A DNA stretch of 64,000 nt from DASSJM01 sp036280655 (GTDB lineage: Bacteria; Actinomycetota; UBA4738; HRBIN12), in assembly GCA_036280655.1 (NCBI GenBank), contig DASUQI010000037.1:19819-83818 (forward strand), read 5' to 3'. Within the stretch, counting starts at the first letter, position 1. Each line of letters starts with the position of its first letter. Position numbers and translations under genes: made by a program. This document shows, piece by piece, positions 44,103 to 51,217 of the stretch. The notes below the pieces were generated by a model. It saw only the letters and a program-made list of their open reading frames with translations. It was not told where the DNA came from and made no database searches.

Positions 44103-44600
44103 GGGCCTCCTTCGGGTCGCCTAGGATCGCGATCAGATCGCCGACGACTTCATCGAGCGGTCGGCTTGCATCCAGTTCATGCGTGCAGCCCTTCTGAGGA
44201 GCGGCTCGACCTCAGCGAGGTCCGCCAAGATCATCGCTCGTTCCGACGGAGTTCTCCCGTTGGTGTTCGTCGTTCTGCGTGCAACCCGGTCAAGGATCAC
44301 GTCAGCAGGGGCGCTGAGCAGGACGACCGCGTCGAAGCGATCGCAGAACTTCGACTGGTTCCACACGCACCCTTCAACGAAGAGCGAGCGACCATCATCG
44401 GAGTCCAGTAGCTCGGTGATCTTCTCCTCGACCCAGAGCCACTCCCCGAGGTGCAACTCGTCTGAGGGCTCAAGATACGCGCGATACTCGCTCCAGCCCG
44501 GATCATCGGTGTCTACGACGCGATAACCGCGACGGGCAAGCTCGGCGAGCGCCGACGACTTGCCGGTTCCCGACATACCAGTCACCAAGACCCTCGACAC
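44096..44600 (-). pseudogene. P-loop nucleotide kinase-like protein, frameshifted near its 3' end
   Basis: An AAA/adenylate-kinase-like small kinase: Walker A VLVTGMSGTGKSSA (residues 4-17), a DTDD segment, WLWVEEKITELLDS, LFVEGCVWNQSKFCDRFDAV and a lid-like RVARRTTNTNGRTPSER. The frame ends early at 44133. In the next frame the family C-terminus continues (THELDASRPLDEVVGDLIAI, then GDPKEAHE and stop at 44096), so one G seems to be missing from a G run near 44180-44185. The product lacking the last ~25 residues might still fold. Confidence 0.8.
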
Positions 44601-44671
44601 AGTGGAACGCTACCGAGTGTCAAGCGGCGGCGTCGCGGGCGCGGCCTCCGCCCCAAAGTCAGCGGCGGGAT

Positions 44672-44711
44672 GGGCGCGTGAAGTCGGTCACGCTTCGGGA
44701 ACGTACATCTG
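44672..44711 (+). repeat. Palindromic intergenic repeat, copy 1
   Basis: Contains GTGA-AGTCGG-TCAC followed by GCTTCGGGAACGTACAT. One of six similar ~40-bp copies. It sits about 70 bp upstream of the minus-strand kinase gene start at 44600. Confidence 0.6.
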
Positions 44712-44729
44712 ACGGGACGTCAAGGCGCC

Positions 44730-45125
44730 TCAGGCAGTCAGGACGGGATCAGGTCGCCGCCTATCACCGCTGCCACTTGGGGTTGCGGCGAGTTGATTCG
44801 TCGTCGCCACCAACCAGTTGGTACCAACCACCGACGGGGTGTGACGCGCCGCCTCCCCGAGGTTTGTCGGTCGAGCGACGCCCTTCCATACATGAAGCGT
44901 CACCGTGGCTGACCCGACCTCACACAGTGCGGCGTCGTGGTCCGCCGAAATCTGCAAGTCGATTGGGTAGACACGCGAGCATCCGATGCCGTGTGCGTCG
45001 ATATCCCCTGCCAGAGCCTGGGTCGAGGAGTAGGAGGGAGCCGTCTCATCCCGGTCACCGGGCGCGAGACCCAGGGCGACAATGACCACGAGGCCAACCG
45101 CCACACCCACGACGCGCCTGACCAT
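44730..45125 (-). CDS. Small exported protein, 131 residues, possibly frameshifted at its C-terminus
   Basis: The second Met (45125) gives a clean signal peptide (RRVVGVAVGLVVIVALGLAP). The mature part includes YPIDLQISADHDAALCEVGS, TVTLHVWKG and SVVGTNWLVATTNQL. The end of the frame is a poor Arg/Pro tail, while another frame ends VAAVIGGDLIPS with a stop at 44738, as expected for the family. A small indel near 44780-44790 is therefore likely. Function unknown. Confidence 0.55.
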   Translation of the reverse strand: MVRRVVGVAVGLVVIVALGLAPGDRDETAPSYSSTQALAGDIDAHGIGCSRVYPIDLQISADHDAALCEVGSATVTLHVWKGVARPTNLGEAARHTPSVVGTNWLVATTNQLAATPSGSGDRRRPDPVLTA

Positions 45126-45162
45126 CCCGCCCAAAGGATGGCACCCAGCTAACTCTTCGTGC

Positions 45163-45198
45163 TGGCCGCGTGACACCGGTCACGCGTCCGTACATGTT
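45163..45198 (+). repeat. Palindromic intergenic repeat, copy 2
   Basis: Contains the perfect core GTGA-CACCGG-TCAC followed by GCGTCCGTACATG. It lies about 40 bp upstream of the minus-strand exported-protein gene start at 45125. Confidence 0.6.
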
Positions 45199-45712
45199 GT
45201 CGCACCGGGCTGCTACGGCCTGAGCTACCCAGGGCCGTGTCGGACCCCAGCGCTACCTGTCGATTCTCGGCGTGACAGGGGGACTAGCGATGCGATGCCC
45301 GCGGGGCTCAGAACGCCGAAACGTCCGACGAGTCAGGCGGATCCGCGTGAGACACCCGCGCTAGGAGTCGTCCTCAATCAGGAGCGCCGGACCTGCAGCA
45401 TCCTCCATGTTCGGCGGGATGGCATCCAACTGTGCGTACAGATGAGTTGCTGATCGACTGCGAGGAGGACCGAGTCGTCCGGGCGGTGCTGATCGGGATG
45501 CTGCTGGAGGGCGATAGGCCGCCGTCCCTAGGGCCGCCCGGGACTTCAACGCACCTCGGGGACGGTCAAAGGAGTGAAGCGGTCAAGCGCCGGGACTAGC
45601 GACCCTATGGAGCCACCCCCAGCCCGAGCTCTTGACACGCTCAACGACCTCGCTCACATGATCTACAACCAACGCCTACCCCGCGGATCGAGGAAGTAGT
45701 TCAGGGCCGCGC
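45199..45712. other. Stretch without a convincing full gene
   Basis: Apart from micro-ORF copy B (45447-45599), neither strand shows an ORF with a credible start, SD and codon pattern. The longest frames mix high- and low-GC third positions. No tRNA or recognisable RNA structure is seen. Confidence 0.5.
45447..45599 (+). other. Micro-ORF repeat copy B (LLIDCEEDRVVRAVLIGMLLE)
   Basis: In-frame plus-strand copy with LLIDCEEDRVVRAVLIGMLL, then about 30 further residues to a TAG at 45597. No good start codon upstream. Nearly identical at DNA level to copies C and F around CGACTGCGAGGAGGA. Confidence 0.55.
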
Positions 45713-45886
45713 TCAAATTGAGTCCCGGTTGTCCTCCGCGAACGCGGTTCCCGTCTCGCGGAGGCGCCTTGAATCCTCCCTGACCGACACCGCAGCCTCG
45801 CGCACGGCGACGGCTTCTTCGCGAAGGTTGGCCAACCGCGCCCGGAGACGCGCTGCAGACTCGCGGAGACTGGCAACCGATTCCAC
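45713..45886 (-). CDS. Small coiled-coil protein, 57 residues
   Basis: GTG at 45886 preceded by AGGAG at 5-8 nt. The product is almost all heptad-like: VASLRESAARLRARLANL, REEAVAVREAAVSVRED, SRRLRETGTAF. Strong third-position G+C confirms coding. A dimeric coiled coil is expected; role unknown. The plus-strand ORFs here are its shadows. Confidence 0.65.
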   Translation of the reverse strand: MESVASLRESAARLRARLANLREEAVAVREAAVSVREDSRRLRETGTAFAEDNRDSI

Positions 45887-46066
45887 GGCCGCTCCTCTCG
45901 AACAGGTCGAAAGGGCGACCGGTTAGGCGTGCGCCAACCGTCCAGACGACGTTACGAGCACCGTGTCACACTGCGAGCGACTGACGCAAGGCGTCTCGTG
46001 AGAGTAGCCCCCGACGCGTTCCCATCCTGAGAGGGAGGGGTAGGGCCAAGGGCGTTAGCGCGGATC

Positions 46067-46255
46067 CTAGCCACCTCGGGTCCGGGGGGGCTCGCTGGCG
46101 AGGTGACCATACGCCTCAGCGAGATGGAGGATCACCCTTGCAATCTCCTCGTTCTCCGCCTGGGCCGTGAGCGTTGTGATCTTCTTGGCGATCTCCTGGC
46201 GGGCCGTCGCTGCCGCAGCTGCGGCCCTGATCTGAGCGTCGGTATGCGACGTCAT
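46067..46255 (-). CDS. Small helical protein, 62 residues
   Basis: Begins MTSHTDAQIRAAAAAATARQ and continues EIAKKITTLTAQAENEEIAR and VILHLAEAYGHLASEPP. Highly helical, no Cys, no TM. No family recognised. The upstream region matches an SD only weakly. It resembles the neighbouring coiled-coil ORF in style and probably belongs to the same cargo. Confidence 0.6.
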   Translation of the reverse strand: MTSHTDAQIRAAAAAATARQEIAKKITTLTAQAENEEIARVILHLAEAYGHLASEPPRTRGG

Positions 46256-46499
46256 TTTGGTATCACCCCCGCGACTAGATGCTACTCGTCCACGTACGCA
46301 ACCCGCCAGACGCAGGCTCGTCTGCTACTGGGGCGCGAGACGCGGCAGTGGTTCAGTGACCAGCTCATCCAACCGTGTTCCTGTTAGAGTCCTCCGGTAG
46401 CATTTCCGGCTCGGTTCGCATCGAGCGACCGTCCGATGGCCATCGCTCCTCTGTCGTCGGCCCTTGTTCCCTACGGATCGACGAACAGGAGGGAGCACG

Positions 46500-46671
46500 A
46501 TGGCCACCGCTCTCCGCGAGTTGGATTGGCGTTTTTCTGCCCGATCTGTGGGATTCCCCTCGAACGGTTCGACTTCGACAAGGCTTCCGAGGATTACTCC
46601 TGCCCGTTCTGCTGCTCGCAGCAGCGACCCTCACGGGTTGCGGCTCGCGCCGGGTGGGAGAACCCGGATTA
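46500..46671 (+). pseudogene. Small zinc-ribbon protein, one-base frameshift in a T run
   Basis: ATG at 46500 with a strong SD (AGGAGGGAGCACG). It reads MATALRELDWR, then the frame is lost in the five-T run at 46532-46536. One additional T restores FFCPICGIPLERFDFDKASE, DYSCPFCCSQQRPS and a natural stop at 46669. The four Cys (CPIC, CPFC) form a zinc ribbon. It would encode about 57 residues. Confidence 0.65.
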
Positions 46672-46684
46672 GGTGGCGCATCGG

Positions 46685-46867
46685 ATGAGCACGCACATCT
46701 ACGGTTCACCACTGAAGGAAGGACAGGTCGAGACGTATCCTGAGAAACGAACGTGCTCGGAGGAAGGGTGCTCGACCCGACTCTCCATCTACAACCCGTC
46801 GAAGCAGTTCTGTTGGCTCCACGAATGGGTCGGTCCGCGACGTGGCGACTCACCTACTCGGTCATAG
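46685..46867 (+). CDS. Small Cys/His protein, 60 residues
   Basis: ATG at 46685, 14 bp after the zinc-ribbon frame. Product MSTHIYGSPLKEGQVETYPE with the metal-binding-like segment RTCSEEGCSTRLSIYNPSK and QFCWLHEW (three Cys, one His). Short proteins with C..C.TxLSxYNPxxxCxxH are common in Actinobacteria; role unknown. Probably co-transcribed with the zinc-ribbon gene. Confidence 0.65.
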   Translation: MSTHIYGSPLKEGQVETYPEKRTCSEEGCSTRLSIYNPSKQFCWLHEWVGPRRGDSPTRS

Positions 46868-47067
46868 GGACCCTGTGTCCGCGGAAGGACTCTCGCCGAA
46901 GAGCGTTAGAGCACCTGTAGGCCAGCTCAATTCACTCTGTTCATGTGGCCACTCGGAGTTCGTTCATTAGCGACCGCCGAGGACGTCCCTGCCTCTTCAA
47001 CAGATGTCCCTGCCAGCGGCTCTGTCCCATCCACAAGGTGCTTATGCCAGCGGCGCGATCGCACGCA

Positions 47068-47137
47068 GTGTGATCGAGTGCGAGGACCGAGTCGTCCGGG
47101 CGGTGTTGGTCGGGATGCTGCGGGGGACCGACCGTTA
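47068..47137 (+). other. Micro-ORF repeat copy C (IECEDRVVRAVLVGMLRG)
   Basis: GTG at 47068 followed by IECEDRVVRAVLVGMLRGTD and TAA. One codon shorter in the acidic part than other copies. An independent start here would give only 22 residues. Confidence 0.5.
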
Positions 47138-47358
47138 AGAGCGGATACGCTCTTCTATCTCAGCCAGAGATTCAGGGTGAAGCGGCCCCCACAGTCTCGT
47201 TTACTCGGAGTCATCAAAATGCGTGATCGGTGACCCTTCCACTTACGGCTGGAACGTCATCAGCGACCTTCCGGGCTGGACACCTACAAGGTCCGCGACT
47301 GCCGCCGAACTCTCGTCTCCCGGCCTCCCCTGACGACCCCTCACCCGTCACAACGGGG

Positions 47359-47433
47359 CCGACCTCCACCGGGCCAACCTCGACGGGACGAACCGCGACA
47401 GGTCCAACCTCGACGGGGCCGACCGCGACAGGG
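47359..47433 (+). repeat. Five-unit 15-bp tandem repeat, pentapeptide-like
   Basis: Five imperfect 15-bp units (consensus CCRACCTCGACGGGG). In one frame they encode ADLHR, ANLDG, TNRDR, SNLDG, ADRDR, the A(D/N)LxX pattern of pentapeptide-repeat proteins. The frame is closed by a stop a few codons upstream and no start is visible, so it looks like a remnant. Confidence 0.55.
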
Positions 47434-47485
47434 AGCACGTAGCACGACCTTCCCTGCCCCCTTGGGTCATCACCTCGAGCAGCCG

Positions 47486-47571
47486 CTCCTGATCGACGCC
47501 GAGGAGGCCGGACGCTCCGGGCGGTTCTGGTCGAGATGCTGCGGGATGACGGAGCGGGAGTAGCGACCTAA
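47486..47571 (+). other. Micro-ORF repeat copy D, internally frameshifted
   Basis: LLIDAEEA in one frame, then RTLRAVLVEMLRDDG in the next (one A seems missing near 47507). The TAA at 47569 overlaps the stop codon of the minus-strand CECG gene. Confidence 0.5.
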
Positions 47572-47900
47572 CCCCGAGGGTCGGTTCGAGTGGCTACCTC
47601 CGCAGGCGTCCCCTCCCGTTTGGCCACGAGGACGAATCGGTCGTTCTCCTCAACGACTGCCTCGACGTCCTGAATGACATGCTCGTGGACAACACAGAAC
47701 TGGCGAGGGTCGTTCCGGACCCGCTCGTACTCGTCCTTCATCACCGCAATAACCTCGTCGCACCTCTCGTATCCGCACTCGCAGGCGATGTGCATGAACG
47801 AGCTGTCGGGAAGGGATTCGCGGGTCTGGTCGATCTGTTCGTTGATCCCCCTCGCAACCGCCTCGTTCTTCGCGATCCGTTCCTCCCTGAAGCCCATCAC
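47568..47900 (-). CDS. CECG-motif small regulatory-like protein, copy 1 (110 residues)
   Basis: Helical N-terminus (MGFREERIAKNEAVARGINE), then HIACECGYERCDEVIAVMKD, EYERVRNDPRQFCVVHEHV and DVEAVVEENDRFVLVAKREG. The conserved CxCGxxxC plus a later His suggest a metal site. Related proteins are common in Actinobacteria near STAS/RsbW-type genes, but the function is unknown. It is clearly paralogous to 58892-59221 (same GTPA.VATRT.PR tail) and more distantly to 48354-48686. Confidence 0.8.
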   Translation of the reverse strand: MMGFREERIAKNEAVARGINEQIDQTRESLPDSSFMHIACECGYERCDEVIAVMKDEYERVRNDPRQFCVVHEHVIQDVEAVVEENDRFVLVAKREGTPAEVATRTDPRG

Positions 47901-47968
47901 GGTTCTCCCAACTCTTTCCTGGGTGCCAACCCAACGGATACCCGAAGTCGCGTGCCGGGAACCCCGAG

Positions 47969-48044
47969 CTGCTCATCGACCGCGAGGAGGGACCGGACGC
48001 TGCGGGCGGTGCTGGTCGGGATGCTGCGGGAAGCGGTCCGCTAG
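47969..48044 (+). other. Micro-ORF repeat copy E, internally frameshifted
   Basis: LLIDREEG then, one frame over, RTLRAVLVGMLREAVR and TAG at 48042-48044. One extra G near 47989 separates the frames. The stop codon overlaps that of the minus-strand HATPase gene in a CTAG. Confidence 0.5.
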
Positions 48045-48423
48045 GCTGCCAGGCGGTCGATCTCGAACCACACAGTCTTACGTCCCTCGAGGGAGCGCCC
48101 CCAGCGGTCGGCCAACTTATCCACGACTACCAAGCCGAGTGGGGTCGATCCTTGTGCCCGTCCAAGTTGAGCCGGTCGAAGGTGAACCAAGGCCCACCGT
48201 CTACGACCGTCACGCGGATCACGGCGTCCCTCGCCTCGAGCTGCAGACCGATCTGGCCGTCTGCCTCAGGGCCGCCATGTCGAGCCGCGTTGTCGACGAT
48301 CTCGGAGACCATCAGGACGACCTCGTCGGAGCGGGCGGCCGGGAGCCGGTCGCTCACGAAATCCGCCGTGATCTTGCGGGCAATCCCCGGAGCGGTCTGC
48401 TCATAAGGCAGCCGGTGCTCCAC
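48041..48423 (-). pseudogene. RsbW-like HATPase (anti-sigma kinase family), frameshifted
   Basis: GTG 48423 gives EHRLPYEQTAPGIARKITAD, RSDEVVLMVSEIVDNAARHG (N box), and VIRVTVVDGGPWF. The frame then goes off near 48155-48165; the other frame supplies the C-terminus STPLGLVVVDKLADRWGRS, LEGRKTVWFEIDRLAA. One indel would restore a ~126-residue protein. Downstream of STAS and CECG genes, it would complete an RsbV/RsbW-like pair. Confidence 0.75.
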
Positions 48424-48686
48424 ATCATGACGCTGATCACCGAGTCGATCTCCGGGTTCTCGTGATCGAGTGCGAGCGCGAAGCGGGTGGCCTCGCTCCG
48501 GATACCCTCGTACTCCGCTCGGGTGAGTCGGATCGGATCGGAGCATCGCACGTCTCCGCACTCACAGAGGTACGTGTCCATCGCACGCTCGAGCCCCTCA
48601 CGACCGTCGGTGTCGTCCTCCGTCCACTCGTTCATCTCGCGGAAGATCGTCTGGTTGATGGCCTCCTGAGCTCGATAGTCAGCCAT
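48354..48686 (-). CDS. CECG-motif protein, copy 2 (110 residues)
   Basis: ATG at 48686 overlaps the STAS stop by 8 bp. MADYRAQEAINQTIFREMNE, then DTYLCECGDVRCSDPIRLTR, AEYEGIRSEATRFALALDH and PEIDSVISVMM. The C-terminal ~30 residues diverge from the other two copies (WSTGCLMSRPLRG) and overlap the HATPase start region, so the end may be altered by an indel. A STAS-CECG-HATPase order is visible here. Confidence 0.7.
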   Translation of the reverse strand: MADYRAQEAINQTIFREMNEWTEDDTDGREGLERAMDTYLCECGDVRCSDPIRLTRAEYEGIRSEATRFALALDHENPEIDSVISVMMWSTGCLMSRPLRGLPARSRRIS

Positions 48687-49029
48687 CGGGATGCCCGTCG
48701 AGGTCGGCCGATGAGCGCGACGAACCAGGAGCACGCTGCGTGAAGCGGGCGAGGAGCCGCACCCCTTCTCGCTCATCGACGACGTACTCGGTCGCGGTCA
48801 CCTGGAGGATCTTCCTGAGCTGGTCGCTCGCGCCAATCAGGGCCAGGCGATGTCCGTTGTCCTTCGCACGGCGCTGTGCGTTCAAGAACGTGCGCAGCCC
48901 CGTGGAATCGACGAAGGTCAGGTCTCGAAGATCGAGGAGCACCCCCCCGACGTCGTCCTGCTCGACCCGCGTCAGGTGCTGTTCGAGCGTCGGAGCGGTT
49001 GCTAGGTCGAGTTCGCCCCAAAGGGCCAA
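48679..49029 (-). CDS. STAS-domain anti-sigma factor antagonist
   Basis: A 116-residue STAS protein: ALWGELDLATAPTLEQHL, GGVLLDLRDLTFVDSTGLRT with the phospho-acceptor Ser in DSTG, and LIGASDQLRKILQVTATEYV. Start uncertain: a TTG at 49029 is used, and a more typical N-terminus (NEVVRLALWGELD) continues upstream without a clear start codon. First gene of the STAS-CECG-HATPase group next to the island's right end. Confidence 0.8.
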   Translation of the reverse strand: MALWGELDLATAPTLEQHLTRVEQDDVGGVLLDLRDLTFVDSTGLRTFLNAQRRAKDNGHRLALIGASDQLRKILQVTATEYVVDEREGVRLLARFTQRAPGSSRSSADLDGHPDG

Positions 49030-49203
49030 TCGGACGACCTCGTTCCTGCGGTCGTCATAGGATGTCGAACAAGGAGCGGGACGGGACCCCCATGTTGGCT
49101 CCCCTCTGCGTGTCGGCGCTCTCTCGCCGATCGGGTGGTGAACCAGAAGTTGGGGTTCCCACGCGCCAGACCGTGGGTCCGGGTCCGGCGCGAACAGTCT
49201 ACC

Positions 49204-49278
49204 TGGTGGGCGCTAGAGGAATTGAACCTCTGACCTCTTCCGCGTCAAGGAAGCGCTCTACCCCTGAGCTAAGCGCCC
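49204..49278 (-). tRNA. tRNA-Val(GAC), with encoded CCA; right att copy at 49204-49248
   Basis: Complete cloverleaf on the minus strand: acceptor GGGCGCT/AGCGCCC, anticodon stem CTTCC/GGAAG with loop TTGACGC (anticodon GAC), T arm AGAGG/CCTCT with TTCAATT, discriminator A and an encoded CCA. Its 3' 45 bp are duplicated at 42336-42380, marking the integration target of the island. Confidence 0.96.
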
Positions 49279-49305
49279 GAGATCCGGCATCGTACCGCCG
49301 GGCCG

Positions 49306-49376
49306 AGGCGGGGACCGGAATTGAACCGGTGTAGAGGGTTTTGCAGACCCTTGCCTAACCACTCGGCCACCCCGCC
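49306..49376 (-). tRNA. tRNA-Cys(GCA)
   Basis: Minus-strand cloverleaf: acceptor GGCGGGG/CCCCGCC, anticodon arm AGGGT-CTGCAAA-ACCCT (anticodon GCA), T arm CCGG/CCGG with TTCAATT, discriminator U as expected for Cys. CCA not encoded. 27 bp upstream of tRNA-Val(GAC). Confidence 0.95.
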
Positions 49377-49440
49377 GTGCGCGGCAGGTGCCGCGGCAGG
49401 AAAGTGTAGCGGCCCCTGCCACTGATGGGCCGGGCTCAGG

Positions 49441-50247
49441 TCATGCCCCGAAGAACCGTTCGAGCTCGGGGGCCAGCACCTTCGCGTCGACCATGTGCCA
49501 CTGCCCCTCGAGGATGGCCCGCTCCGCGTTCGGGACCGCAGCCGCGATCTCCTCTGCCGCTCGGCCGAAGAAGTCGACCGGCACCTCTCCCATGTAGTTC
49601 GGGTCTGGTGCGACATCGCCGGTGACCACGAGCGTGGGCTGCTTGATCGTGGCCAGCCGCTCCCCCGGGGGCGGTCCGTCCCCGATGCACGCCGCGTCGT
49701 AGGCGAGCGTGTGCGCCAGCGCCACAGCTCCCGCCCAGTGCTCGGACGCCTTCGCCCCCTCGATGATCTCGTCGCTGGTACCGACCATCCGCATGAACAG
49801 CTCGACCGCCTCGCTCCGTTGGCCGGCCGCGAGCGCAGCAGTCAGCTCCTCGACGTAGGTTCGCCACGCCTTCTGGAAGACCTCATCCGTCTGGTACGGC
49901 ACCTCGTACACGGCGAGCCGGTCCGCGGCAACGCCCGCCGCTGCGGCCTCAAGCACGAGGGCGCCGCCGGAGGAGACGCCGTACAGGTGCGCCGACCCGC
50001 CGGCCTCGGCGATCAGCGCGGCGATGTCCTCGATCTCGCGCTCGAGCGCGTAGGGCTGCGTGTCACTGCTCTCGGACCTGCCGCGTCGGTCGTAGTTGTA
50101 CGTGGTGAACGAGCTCGCCAGCTCGGCGGAGAGCGGGGCGTTCTCCGACCGGTCGACGAGGCCTCCGCCCACGAGGATGACGGCGGGCCCGCTCCCCTGA
50201 GGTTCGAACGCGATCGACGTCCCGTCCTTCGAGATCACCCGGTCCAT
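49441..50247 (-). CDS. Alpha/beta hydrolase
   Basis: A 268-residue hydrolase starting at ATG 50247 (DRVISKDGTSIAFEPQGSGP); a longer frame upstream has no homology. Nucleophile elbow YGVSSGGALVLE, segment VGGGLVDRSENAPL, acid region VVTGDVAPDP, and a C-terminal GQWHMVDAKVLAPEL with the catalytic His. Similar proteins are common next to SRPBCC/ArsR pairs in Actinobacteria, as here. Confidence 0.92.
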   Translation of the reverse strand: MDRVISKDGTSIAFEPQGSGPAVILVGGGLVDRSENAPLSAELASSFTTYNYDRRGRSESSDTQPYALEREIEDIAALIAEAGGSAHLYGVSSGGALVLEAAAAGVAADRLAVYEVPYQTDEVFQKAWRTYVEELTAALAAGQRSEAVELFMRMVGTSDEIIEGAKASEHWAGAVALAHTLAYDAACIGDGPPPGERLATIKQPTLVVTGDVAPDPNYMGEVPVDFFGRAAEEIAAAVPNAERAILEGQWHMVDAKVLAPELERFFGA

Positions 50248-50281
50248 GTCGGTACCCTCCTCTTCGAACACCAGCTCCCGG

Positions 50282-50806
50282 TCAGCGCAGCGACCGCGCG
50301 ACCTGCTCGAGCTTGGCCCATCCCTCCTGCATACCCGTTTCCATGCCCGACTCCATGATGGCGTCCCGGACGTCCTTGCTCGGGCACTCCACGAGCAATG
50401 AGAGCGTCGTGCGCCCATCAACCTCGTCGAAGGTCGCCGTGTTGATCGTGCCCTCCTCCTCGCCCGGCGGGTACGTGTCGCCCTCGAGCGGCTCCGACGC
50501 GCCTTCGTAGACCTCCGTGAACACGAGCCGCTCCGCGGTCACGATCTCGCGGAACTCCCCGTGGAAGGCGACCTCGAACCCGTCGTGGTCCTGGTGCACG
50601 TACCGCCACACTCCGCCGACCCTCAGATCGACCTCGACCAGCGTGGTGATACCCCGCTCGCCGCTCCACCACCGCTTGATGAGCTGTGGCGTGGTCCACG
50701 CCTGGTAGACGAGCTCCTTCGGCGCGTCGAACTCCCGGGAGATCAGGATCTGCCGATCGGTCGGGAGCGTGATCGTCGCCATCTGACTACTCGCCATCGC
50801 CGCCAT
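50282..50806 (-). CDS. SRPBCC (AHSA1-like) domain protein
   Basis: A 174-residue START-fold protein with ISREFDAPKELVYQAWTTPQ, IKRWWSGERGITT, LRVGGVWRYVHQD and GMQEGWAKLEQVARSL. The ATG at 50806 has a GGAGG SD and overlaps the ArsR stop, so the two are co-translated. Ligand unknown; ArsR-SRPBCC pairs are a recurrent operon type. Confidence 0.93.
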   Translation of the reverse strand: MAAMASSQMATITLPTDRQILISREFDAPKELVYQAWTTPQLIKRWWSGERGITTLVEVDLRVGGVWRYVHQDHDGFEVAFHGEFREIVTAERLVFTEVYEGASEPLEGDTYPPGEEEGTINTATFDEVDGRTTLSLLVECPSKDVRDAIMESGMETGMQEGWAKLEQVARSLR

Positions 50807-51143
50807 CGCCTTCCTCCTTCCGTTGCAGGTCCTCGAGGACCGCGTCCATCCGGTCGAACCGCTCCGACCACGTCCGCTCGTAGTCCTTCACCCAGTCGTG
50901 GATGGGCTTGAGGGCGTGGCCGTTCAATCGATACAGCCTCCTGCGTCCGTCCTCGCGCACGTCGACTGCCCCCACCTCTCGCAGCACGCGCAGATGCTTG
51001 GACACGAGCGGCTGCGCGAGCCCCAGCTCGCGGACCAGGTCGTTCACCGGCCGCTCCCCCTCGACGAGCTCGTCGAGGATCTGCCGCCGCCGGGGTTCGG
51101 CCACCGCGTTGAACGCGTCCGCCGTCGTCGCCGCTCGTGCCAT
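50787..51143 (-). CDS. ArsR-family HTH transcriptional regulator
   Basis: A 118-residue winged-helix repressor: FNAVAEPRRRQILDELVEG, LAQPLVSKHLRVLREVGAVD (recognition helix) and EDGRRRLYRLN. The ATG at 51143 fits a near-leaderless transcript from the promoter just upstream; a start at 51179 would lie inside the promoter. No metal-binding Cys are present, so the effector is probably not a metal. Likely autoregulates the ArsR-SRPBCC-hydrolase operon. Confidence 0.92.
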   Translation of the reverse strand: MARAATTADAFNAVAEPRRRQILDELVEGERPVNDLVRELGLAQPLVSKHLRVLREVGAVDVREDGRRRLYRLNGHALKPIHDWVKDYERTWSERFDRMDAVLEDLQRKEEGDGGDGE

Positions 51144-51151
51144 GGCCAAGA

Positions 51152-51179
51152 AATATATACCGATATCGACATATGTCAA
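51152..51179 (-). promoter_or_regulatory. SigA-type promoter with palindromic operator for the ArsR operon
   Basis: On the minus strand: -35 TTGACA (51179-51174), 16-bp spacer, -10 TATATT (51157-51152), 8 nt before the ATG. The perfect palindrome GACATATGTC (51168-51177) covers the -35 and CGATATCG (51161-51168) fills the spacer, a good site for autorepression. Confidence 0.75.
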
Positions 51180-51217
51180 CTGAGAACCAAGACCTCGGCT
51201 GTTTCAGTGTCCGGCTG

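Larger units (their letters stand above)
46868..47567. other. 700-bp stretch lacking a full gene
   Basis: Holds micro-ORF copies C and D and a five-unit 15-bp tandem repeat. No ORF here has a convincing start and codon pattern. It may be debris from former genes. Confidence 0.5.
42336..49248. mobile_element. Putative tRNA-Val-integrated island (~6.9 kb) without a visible integrase
   Basis: Bounded by perfect 45-bp direct repeats (42336-42380 and 49204-49248), the right one inside intact tRNA-Val(GAC). The geometry (intact tRNA at one end, 3' fragment at the other) is that of tyrosine-recombinase integration into a tRNA 3' half. The cargo is a Zn-ribbon membrane protein, an unknown 192-residue protein, a P-loop kinase, a secreted protein, small Zn-ribbon and helical proteins, two CECG proteins, an HATPase and a STAS protein. 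I see no recombinase, relaxase or replication gene, so it may be a decayed element or a satellite mobilised in trans. Confidence 0.7.

Noticed and set aside
46943..47233. 96-codon plus-strand ORF
   Set aside because: Low coding bias, Arg/Ser/Pro-rich, and it runs through micro-ORF copy C in a different frame.
42381..49203. Integrase, excisionase or relaxase inside the island
   Set aside because: I looked in all frames for tyrosine-recombinase (R..HxxR..Y) and serine-recombinase signatures and found none.
49204..49376. Further tRNA genes next to tRNA-Val and tRNA-Cys
   Set aside because: No additional cloverleaf found in the flanks.
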